NCBI GenBank assembly: GCA_018648945.1
Contig: JABGQJ010000219.1
Span: forward strand, 1 to 10,718
Reading direction: 5' to 3'
DNA length: 10,718 nt
Origin: Victivallales bacterium
GTDB lineage: Bacteria > Verrucomicrobiota > Lentisphaeria > Oligosphaerales > Lenti-02
Both the position numbers and the translations under genes were made by a program. The notes below the pieces were generated by a model. It was not told the DNA's origin. It did no database searches and saw only the letters and a program-made list of their open reading frames with translations. This document shows positions 5,159 to 10,718 of this stretch, piece by piece. Each line of letters opens with the position of its first letter. The first letter of the stretch is position 1.

Positions 5159-8053
5159 ATGAGACAGATGATGATGGTTGGGACGGTGCTGTTGTGCGTG
5201 ATCGCCGCCATGGCTGGTGGCGGCGAGCCGGGGATCCGCATTCTGCCCAACAAGGAGGGTGTCTTCGCGTACGTCGAGGACTTCAGCACGCCTCGCTTTC
5301 TTGCCGAGGCCCTGGCGACGAACATCCCCGCAGACTGCTGGACGAAGGGATCGCTTGGCAACCGGGGCCCCAATCGGCACCGAGCCCTGACCTATCGGTT
5401 CTCCGGTGGCCGGGCAATCGAGAAGGTCGAGGTCCGCATCGACCAGCGGGCCAACGCCCGCAATCTCGGCGGCGGAAGCCAGCTCTTCGTCTCGCCTAAC
5501 GGGCTCGACTGGAGCTTGGTCGCGGAGAGCAAGCGGCAGCCAGCAGATGCCAATGGCTGGCAAAAGCAGCCGTTCATCCTGACGGCGGCGCAGGCTGCGC
5601 CACTCACTGGGGGCAACGAGGCATGGGTCCGCCTGGTCCTGGACAACTGGACCGGCCTCAAGACAGCGCCCGCCAGCATCATCGACAACCTACGTGTGAC
5701 GATCCGCGTGGGTGAACCGGTGATCGCGGATGATCCCCAGGCACCCTTGCGCGCCCAGTGGGCGGAGCTTCGCCAACGGGCCGGATGGCGGAGCATTTCA
5801 CTCGATTGCGCCGACCCCGTGTCTGGTCATGCGCCTCACTACTACGAGGATGCCGACGGCTGGCTGCAGGCGCCCGGCGGCGATCACCATCTCGCCATTG
5901 ACGAAGCCAACGGTTTCAGCATGCAGCGCGCCTGCCTGAACGAAAACCGGTCGCCTCTTGCTCTGGTAGCATTCGTTCAGACGAACAATCCTGGGCTGCT
6001 CATGGCGCGCATCGATCTGGTGAGCAATGCCGCCTCCACGCGCGCCATGCGCGTCTCTTGGGGCGGACAGGCGGTCGCGACCCTGGACACCGCATCCGGG
6101 GTCGAGCGGGAAAACTCGCTGTTTGTGCAACTTCCCTCGCCGACCAAGGCAACCGCGCGCGGATTGCGCATCACCCCCCAGGACGCCAACCAACTGACCA
6201 TCAAGCGCATCACCATCTGTGGCGGCAGCGACCCCCAATGGGTGGAGAAACCAGACCGCGCGCCCGGCAAGAAACTGGGCGTCCTGGGTGCCTACTATCT
6301 GCCCGATCCCCCGCCCCCTGCGGCTTCCCAGGCTGTCGAGGGCCGGCAGAAGCTCGCAGATGGCATCGTCGTCGCCGGAATGCAGCGCCTCTACAAGGAG
6401 CACGCCGACTTCGGAGCCCTGCGAATCGTGGTCCGGAATGAAGACTCTGCTCCTGTGCGAATCAAGCAACTTCTCCTCGACGGGAAGCCGATCGACGACC
6501 ATTATGTGGACTTCGTCAAAAGTGCATGGGATGCGCGGGGCGTGGTCTGGTACCGAATCCGCCCGCGCATCCTGGCGCCAAGGCAATGCGGCGAGATCTA
6601 CGTGCGTTTCCGACGGCGGCCCGCAGGCGCCAAGGCAGCCATCAAGATCAGGCTGGCAAGTGGCGGGTCGGTCGAGGTGGACGTGCCGTATGTCGCGTCG
6701 CCGCTGAGCCTGGACTATGTGACCACCGGACCGTCGGCGGACACGCTCTACGTCTACGTTCGGCGCGAAGCAGCGGCGGGCGGACCTCTCGCCGCAGTCC
6801 GGCTCGACGGTGAAGAGGCCAAGGACACCAAGGTCTACGGGGCCGACTTCCCAGGCGGCGTGGCGCTGGCGGTGGTCAAGCTCCGCAGACCGCTTCAGCA
6901 GGGCGAGTATCATACCGTCGGCGCAACCGCCGCGGCGGGACACCGCATTGCCGGGCAGTTCCGGGTGCTTCCCTTCCGGTTCGTGCGCAGCTCCATCCAC
7001 ATCCCTTCCGAAAAGTGCGAGGAGATGCACATGAACCTGGCCATGTGGCACAAGAAACCCGAGGCCGCATGCCGCACCCACAACATCTTCACGACGAGTC
7101 CCACCCAGGATGTCGGCGTGGGCTCCCCACTGCACTCCCGCGTGGCCTTCGTGATCGGGCCGGACGAGCCCGATGCGCGCGACAATCGCGGTGGTGGCTA
7201 CCGGAAGGGCCTCGGCTCCCATGCCCGGCGGCTCGCGCACGCCGGCTGGCAGGAGCTGATCGAGCGGTTCTCTCCGCACGCCGCATCGTGGATCATCATG
7301 AACGGCACGGTCCGTCCCCTGAACTGGTCTGTCTACGGCCGCTTCGCCGACATCACCAGCTTCGACCCGTATCCCGTCAATTTCTACGGCGGCGATCATG
7401 CCTACGTGCGCGAGAGCCTGAACCTGGCGCGACAGACCGGTGCCCCCAAGCGCATGTTCGCCTGTCTGGAGGCATTCGGCTGGTCGAAGGGACAAGGGGT
7501 GCCGGCAAAGCATCGTGGCCCCCTTCCCGCCGAGTACCGGCAGAATGTGGTCCAGGCCATCGGCTGTGGCATGAAGGGCCTGACCAGCTGGGTCTACGTG
7601 AATAGCGCCGGTGGCTGGCAGCTTAGCGAGCCGGCCAAGCAGGAGATCGCGAACATGAACGCGCTGATCGAGCACATCGAGGGCGACCTCCTGCTGGGCA
7701 CGCCCGCCGCCCTCGGTTCGTCAGATGCCGGAACCGTGCCCACCGGCGTCGTGGGCAACGAGGCGTGGCCCAAGGACCGCGTGGCGGTTGCCACCCTCCT
7801 CTGCGGCCCGGACACATTGGTCGTCACCGCCGCCAACCACATCCCTGCCAGCAGACCCAAGCCGCCCACCATCCAGCCGGCCAAGGACGTGACTGTGACC
7901 GTGGACCTCCCCGACTACCTAGCCAGCGTGGCCGCCTTCGAGGCCACGCCGCAGGGGCTTGTCCCATTCCCTTGCGCCCTGGCAGATGGCAAGGCACTCC
8001 TCAACATCCCCACTCTCGAAGCAGGGCGCGTCTTCGTCCTGCGGCGGAAATAG
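5159..8053 (+). CDS. Large secreted multidomain protein with glycosidase-like C-terminal barrel
   Basis: This 964-residue protein starts with a Sec signal peptide (MRQMMMVGTVLLCVIAAMA, cleavage near residue 19). Residues about 30-182 form a discoidin-like beta-sandwich, with SPNGLDWSLVAES and a closing ASIIDNLRVTI. Residues about 195-365 and about 374-600 look like further beta-sandwich regions. From about 605 the sequence resembles an alpha/beta barrel of glycoside hydrolase style. FVIGPDEPDARD gives a D669-E670 pair, DITSFDPYP gives D736, and MFACLEAFGW gives E771. A final beta domain covers about 880-964. E670 and E771 could be acid/base and nucleophile of a clan-A glycosidase. Alternatively, adjacent D669-E670 recalls the Asp-Glu pair of GH123-type N-acetylgalactosaminidases. 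I do not recognise the family as a whole. Next to two sulfatases and a carbohydrate-binding lipoprotein, a role in breaking down a sulfated glycan is the best inference. A non-catalytic binding protein is not excluded. Confidence 0.85.
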   Translation: MRQMMMVGTVLLCVIAAMAGGGEPGIRILPNKEGVFAYVEDFSTPRFLAEALATNIPADCWTKGSLGNRGPNRHRALTYRFSGGRAIEKVEVRIDQRANARNLGGGSQLFVSPNGLDWSLVAESKRQPADANGWQKQPFILTAAQAAPLTGGNEAWVRLVLDNWTGLKTAPASIIDNLRVTIRVGEPVIADDPQAPLRAQWAELRQRAGWRSISLDCADPVSGHAPHYYEDADGWLQAPGGDHHLAIDEANGFSMQRACLNENRSPLALVAFVQTNNPGLLMARIDLVSNAASTRAMRVSWGGQAVATLDTASGVERENSLFVQLPSPTKATARGLRITPQDANQLTIKRITICGGSDPQWVEKPDRAPGKKLGVLGAYYLPDPPPPAASQAVEGRQKLADGIVVAGMQRLYKEHADFGALRIVVRNEDSAPVRIKQLLLDGKPIDDHYVDFVKSAWDARGVVWYRIRPRILAPRQCGEIYVRFRRRPAGAKAAIKIRLASGGSVEVDVPYVASPLSLDYVTTGPSADTLYVYVRREAAAGGPLAAVRLDGEEAKDTKVYGADFPGGVALAVVKLRRPLQQGEYHTVGATAAAGHRIAGQFRVLPFRFVRSSIHIPSEKCEEMHMNLAMWHKKPEAACRTHNIFTTSPTQDVGVGSPLHSRVAFVIGPDEPDARDNRGGGYRKGLGSHARRLAHAGWQELIERFSPHAASWIIMNGTVRPLNWSVYGRFADITSFDPYPVNFYGGDHAYVRESLNLARQTGAPKRMFACLEAFGWSKGQGVPAKHRGPLPAEYRQNVVQAIGCGMKGLTSWVYVNSAGGWQLSEPAKQEIANMNALIEHIEGDLLLGTPAALGSSDAGTVPTGVVGNEAWPKDRVAVATLLCGPDTLVVTAANHIPASRPKPPTIQPAKDVTVTVDLPDYLASVAAFEATPQGLVPFPCALADGKALLNIPTLEAGRVFVLRRK

Positions 8054-8103
8054 CCCCGGGGCACTGCTCGCTCCCGTCTCTTCCCTTAGTCCGGAGATCT
8101 GGA

Positions 8104-8124
8104 TTCTGCCCCATGGCAGCAGAA
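8104..8124. other. Hairpin downstream of the large secreted-protein gene
   Basis: TTCTGC (8104-8109) pairs with GCAGAA (8119-8124). A competing inner pairing, CTGCC (8106-8110) with GGCAG (8115-8119) around CCAT, is also perfect. It lies 50 bases after the stop of the large gene. It may be an mRNA 3' end structure, but no T-run follows. Confidence 0.35.
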
Positions 8125-8204
8125 GGGCATTGCCGTCCGTCCCCGGACACGCATGGTCACCCCGACCATCGATATGGCGCTTCATCCGACGCCTCGCCCA
8201 GTCC

Positions 8205-8233
8205 TTGCAACGCCGTTCCCTCAACGCTACCTT
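8205..8233 (+). promoter_or_regulatory. Weak promoter candidate of the dehydrogenase-aldolase operon
   Basis: TTGCAA (8205-8210, in the context CCTTGCA) and TACCTT (8228-8233) are 17 bases apart. The -10 matches only three of six bases. It is listed mainly because the CCTTGCA start is shared with the two upstream plus-strand promoter candidates. Confidence 0.25.
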
Positions 8234-8323
8234 CCTCCCCACGGTCGGGAAGCAATCTCCTCTCAAAGACGCGTCAGGGATCGGCAGGGGAAATGCATTC
8301 CGAGAGATCCCCAGGAACCTGAT

Positions 8324-8328
8324 GGAGG
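8324..8328 (+). promoter_or_regulatory. Ribosome-binding site that fixes the dehydrogenase start
   Basis: GGAGG lies 7 bases before the ATG at 8336. It decides in favour of this start rather than upstream in-frame starts back to 8153, which would add 61 unrelated residues. Confidence 0.75.
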
Positions 8329-8335
8329 CGTACCG

Positions 8336-9475
8336 ATGACCGCAGCATTCGACTTCTGTCTGCCGACGAACATTCTCTACGGCGCTGGACGTCTCGACGA
8401 GTGCGGGGAGGCGGTGAAGGCGCTGGGGAACAAGGCGATCATCGTCTGCGACCCCTTCGCCGTCGAAGCGGGTCTGGCCTCGCGCCTGGCCACCGTCCTT
8501 GCCGCTGAAGGGGTGGCATCGGTGGTCTATGACCAAGTCATTCCGAACCCAACCAACACCTTGATCGACGCAGGCGCGGAGCTGGCAGTCGCGGAGGAGT
8601 GCGATGTCGCGATTGGCCTGGGCGGAGGATCCTCGATGGACGCCGCCAAGGGGATCGCGGTGGCCGCCACCCATCCGGGACCGATCTGGCCCTACGCGAT
8701 GGGCGATATCGACATCACCGATGCCACGCTCCCGATCGTCGCGGTCACCACGACCTCCGGCACCGGCAGTCAGTGCACCTGTTTTGCCGTCATCTCCAAC
8801 CACGAGACCCAGCAGAAGCCCGGCATGGGCTCGCCCTATGTTATCCCCGCACTAGCAGTTGTGGACCCGGAACTTATGCTGACTGCCCCGCCGGCGTTGA
8901 CGGCCAACACCGGCTTCGACGTCTTCACGCATGCCGTGGAAGCGCTCACCTCCAATGCAGCGAGCCCGATGAGCGATTTGTTCGCCCAGGAGGCCATCCG
9001 TTTGGTGGCGAAGAATCTACCGACCTGCTACCGCGATGGCGCGAATCTCGAAGCTCGAGCCGCTCTGGCCTTGGCCGACACGTACTCCGGCATCGCCATC
9101 TGCCACGCGGTCGTCACCTTGGCTCACGTCATGGCCCATGTCATCAGTGGCAAGTACTCCGACATTTCCCACGGCGACGCCCTGTTCACGATCTACCGGG
9201 AGATCCTGCGCTTCAACGCAACGGTCCTACCCGAGAAGCACGCCTTCGTCGCGCAGCAACTGGTGCCCGGAACCGATGACGTCGTGGCGGCCTTCGAGCA
9301 GTTCTTCGCGGCGTTCCAGTTCGAGAACAAGCTCAAGGCGAAGGACCTCGACGACGCAGCCATCGCCGCCATCGCCGAAGACACCTTCACCTACATGAAG
9401 GCCATCACTGAGCTGAATCCCAGAGAGGCCGATGTGGCGGACGCCAAGGCGATCTTGCTCCGGTCGCTACGATAA
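8336..9475 (+). CDS. Iron-containing (group III) alcohol dehydrogenase
   Basis: This 379-residue cytoplasmic enzyme would interconvert an alcohol and an aldehyde using NAD(P)H. The start (FDFCLPTNILYGAGRLDECGEAV) matches the family N-terminus, and the length is typical (about 380-390). The nucleotide-binding motif is GGGSSMDAAK (96-105), followed by TTTSGTGSQ (138-146). The four iron or zinc ligands by alignment to lactaldehyde reductase FucO are D195 and H199 (GFDVFTHAVEA), H264 (AHVMAH) and H279 (ISHGDA). The FucO PHG motif is replaced by SHG with one extra residue in the loop. In GTGSQ, the usual Glu is Gln. It is first of a tight operon, 15 bases before the aldolase. A likely job is to reduce the short aldehyde made by aldol cleavage, such as lactaldehyde or glycolaldehyde. 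The substrate is inferred and could equally be a different aldehyde or alcohol. Confidence 0.93.
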   Translation: MTAAFDFCLPTNILYGAGRLDECGEAVKALGNKAIIVCDPFAVEAGLASRLATVLAAEGVASVVYDQVIPNPTNTLIDAGAELAVAEECDVAIGLGGGSSMDAAKGIAVAATHPGPIWPYAMGDIDITDATLPIVAVTTTSGTGSQCTCFAVISNHETQQKPGMGSPYVIPALAVVDPELMLTAPPALTANTGFDVFTHAVEALTSNAASPMSDLFAQEAIRLVAKNLPTCYRDGANLEARAALALADTYSGIAICHAVVTLAHVMAHVISGKYSDISHGDALFTIYREILRFNATVLPEKHAFVAQQLVPGTDDVVAAFEQFFAAFQFENKLKAKDLDDAAIAAIAEDTFTYMKAITELNPREADVADAKAILLRSLR

Positions 9476-9480
9476 CTCAC

Positions 9481-9484
9481 GGAG
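9481..9484 (+). promoter_or_regulatory. Ribosome-binding site of the aldolase
   Basis: GGAG lies 6 bases before the ATG at 9491, in the context GGAGAACACG. It sits in the 15-base gap after the dehydrogenase stop. Confidence 0.6.
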
Positions 9485-9490
9485 AACACG

Positions 9491-10345
9491 ATGGGCTATG
9501 TGAACATGGGCGAGATGTTGGCGAGCGCCAAGGCGGGGCACTACGCCATCGGGGCGTTCAATACGGTGGACGCGATGACCACCGAGGCGGTCATTCGCGC
9601 GGCCGAAGAGAAGCGCGCCCCGGTCATCATCCAGACCTCGGCGAAGACCGTGAAGCTCTATGGCGCCAAGCCCCTTGCCGCCATGGTGATCGCCCTGGCC
9701 AAGGAAGCCACCGTTCCCGTCGCCATGCACCTGGATCACTGCAAGGAGATCGAGCTCATCCGCGAGTGCATCGCCGCGGGATGGTCCTCGGTCATGATCG
9801 ACGCCTCAAGCAAGTCATTCGAGGAGAATGTCGCGCTGACGGCGGAGGTGGTCGCGCTGGCTCACCCCCAAGGCGTCACCGTGGAAGGGGAACTGGGCGC
9901 GATTGTCGGCGTCGAGGACGACATCTTCGTCAACGAAGCGGACGCACACCTCGCGGACCCGGAGCAATCCGTCGAGTTCGTCGAACGGACCGGAGTCGAT
10001 GTGTTCGCCCCAGCCATCGGCACGGCGCACGGCGTCTACAAGGGCAAGCCCGTGATCGCCTTCGACCGGCTTGAGCAGATCGCGGGAACGGTGCCGGCCG
10101 CCGTGGCCATCCATGGCGGCACGGGTCTCTCGGACGAGGTGTTCCACCGCTGCATCAGTCTCGGCGGCGCCAAAGTCAACGTGTCCACCCAGATCAAACA
10201 CGCGTTCCGCGATTCGCTCAGCGACTACTTCGAAGCGAATCCAACGGACTACGAACCGGTCAAGGTGCTGGCTTATCTGCGCGAGCAGACGAAGGCGACC
10301 GTGGCCACCTTCATCGAGACATTCGGCTCGGCGGGCACGGCCTGA
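9491..10345 (+). CDS. Class II ketose-bisphosphate aldolase (fructose/tagatose-bisphosphate type)
   Basis: This 284-residue zinc-dependent aldolase cleaves a ketose phosphate into dihydroxyacetone phosphate and an aldehyde. Its size matches GatY/KbaY/FbaA-type enzymes (about 284-286 residues for the short ones). Key motifs are AFNTVDA (22-28), HLDHC (80-84; D82 catalytic, H83 a zinc ligand), VEGELG (131-136), IGTAHGVYKGKP (177-187; H180 zinc), and AIHGGTG (206-212; H208 zinc). KVNVSTQ (228-234) has the phosphate-binding Asn region. All three zinc histidines are present, so it should be active. It lies 15 bases after the dehydrogenase and 32 bases before the phosphoesterase. Placement in a catabolic operon rather than alone argues for a sugar-specific role, for example tagatose- or deoxy-sugar-derived substrates, over general glycolysis. 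The exact substrate cannot be told from sequence. Confidence 0.93.
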   Translation: MGYVNMGEMLASAKAGHYAIGAFNTVDAMTTEAVIRAAEEKRAPVIIQTSAKTVKLYGAKPLAAMVIALAKEATVPVAMHLDHCKEIELIRECIAAGWSSVMIDASSKSFEENVALTAEVVALAHPQGVTVEGELGAIVGVEDDIFVNEADAHLADPEQSVEFVERTGVDVFAPAIGTAHGVYKGKPVIAFDRLEQIAGTVPAAVAIHGGTGLSDEVFHRCISLGGAKVNVSTQIKHAFRDSLSDYFEANPTDYEPVKVLAYLREQTKATVATFIETFGSAGTA

Positions 10346-10363
10346 CAGAGCGCCGTTCACCCC

Positions 10364-10367
10364 GGAG
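10364..10367 (+). promoter_or_regulatory. Ribosome-binding site of the PHP phosphoesterase
   Basis: GGAG lies 10 bases before the ATG at 10378, in the context CCGGAGAACACACACC. It marks the start of the last gene, which has no stop inside the window. Confidence 0.55.
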
Positions 10368-10377
10368 AACACACACC

Positions 10378-10718
10378 ATGAGCAACGCAGGCGCATACCC
10401 TTGCGACATGCACTGCCACACCATCCGTTCGGATGGCAACGATACGCCCCTTGAACTGATCGAGGCGGCCGCCGCACTCGGCATGCATGCCATCGGCATT
10501 GCCGACCATGATATCGGTCCTCCCCGGACCGTCACCACACCGGCTGGGCAGGAACATGAAATCGTGGCCTATGCGGCATCGCGAGGACTCGTTCTCGTGC
10601 CCGGCTACGAATTCTCGACCGACACCTGGGTCGATGACGTTCACATCTGCGGCTACGGCCTCGACTGGAGCCATCCCGACCTACAGGACGAGATCGCCGC
10701 TGCCAAGGCAAGCAAGGC
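10378..10718 (+). CDS. PHP-domain metal-dependent phosphoesterase, N-terminal part (cut by right edge)
   Basis: The frame runs open for 113 codons from ATG at 10378 to the window end. It starts with the PHP signature DMHCHTIRSDGNDTPLEL (residues 10-27; H12 and H14 metal ligands). IADHD (41-45, the usual TDHD with A for T), PGYEFS (74-79, with the conserved Glu) and VDDVHICGYG (84-93, with the conserved His) follow. These are the first metal-binding motifs of the PHP superfamily in the right order. Known relatives include histidinol phosphatase, the TrpH/YciV 3',5'-nucleotide phosphatases and a cyclic-phosphate diesterase. It is 32 bases after the aldolase and surely in the same transcript. 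A sugar- or triose-phosphate phosphatase or phosphodiesterase serving the pathway is the likely job, but this is inferred. The remaining C-terminal metal motif lies outside the window. Confidence 0.88.
   Translation, partial: MSNAGAYPCDMHCHTIRSDGNDTPLELIEAAAALGMHAIGIADHDIGPPRTVTTPAGQEHEIVAYAASRGLVLVPGYEFSTDTWVDDVHICGYGLDWSHPDLQDEIAAAKASK

Larger units (their letters stand above)
8054..8335. other. 282-base intergenic region before the dehydrogenase operon
   Basis: The region opens with a 10-base palindrome, GCCCCGGGGC (8053-8062), overlapping the last stop base. It then has a hairpin near 8104-8124 and a weak promoter candidate near 8205-8233. The dehydrogenase frame is open back to 8153, but that stretch has no ribosome-binding site and does not look like family sequence. 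No separate gene is supported. Confidence 0.5.

Noticed and set aside
5798..7675. 625-residue minus-strand frame inside the large secreted-protein gene
   Set aside because: Antisense shadow with no ribosome-binding site or domain; the plus strand has the signal peptide, ribosome-binding site and coherent beta domains.
8153..8335. N-terminal extension of the alcohol dehydrogenase
   Set aside because: The 61 added residues do not resemble the family, and GGAGG stands 7 bases before the ATG at 8336.
1..10718. CRISPR array, tRNA/rRNA genes, insertion sequences, phage genes
   Set aside because: No regularly spaced direct repeats, cloverleaf, transposase motif or terminal inverted repeats were seen.

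Overview
The window looks like part of a polysaccharide-degradation locus from a high-GC, free-living bacterium of the PVC superphylum (Planctomycetota, or possibly Lentisphaerota/Verrucomicrobiota). The reasons are two arylsulfatases exported with Tat-type leaders, a sulfatase ending in an EF-hand, a carbohydrate-binding-type lipoprotein, and a very large secreted protein that matches no common glycosidase exactly. The lineage is inferred from gene style. No rRNA, tRNA, mobile element or CRISPR array is visible.

Left, minus strand (about 1-4218). A sulfatase of iduronate-2-sulfatase style (2152-4218) is followed after 9 bases by a second, N-acetylgalactosamine/arylsulfatase-style sulfatase that starts with GTG and ends in an EF-hand (442-2142). 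After a 360-base gap comes the start of another exported protein, cut by the window edge, of which only the signal peptide is visible (1-81). The gap holds a candidate promoter bracketed by an inverted repeat and a short 9-base-period TTTCG repeat.

Centre, plus strand. A 269-base divergent control region separates the sulfatase operon from a small lipoprotein with a carbohydrate-binding-module-like beta-sandwich (4488-4979). A strong hairpin and a candidate promoter follow. Next is a 964-residue secreted protein with several beta-sandwich domains and a C-terminal region resembling a glycosidase barrel (5159-8053).

Right, plus strand. After a 282-base gap comes a tight operon: an iron-containing alcohol dehydrogenase (8336-9475), a class II ketose-bisphosphate aldolase (9491-10345), and a PHP-domain metal-dependent phosphoesterase cut by the right edge (10378-end).

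Taken together, the sulfatases would remove sulfate from a glycan outside the cytoplasm. The lipoprotein and the large protein would bind and perhaps hydrolyse it. The three cytoplasmic enzymes could process a phosphorylated sugar product by aldol cleavage, aldehyde reduction and phosphate removal. The substrate cannot be read from the sequence, and the link between the outer and inner halves is inference from proximity. Two of the plus-strand promoter candidates share an identical 11-base element, which hints at common control.
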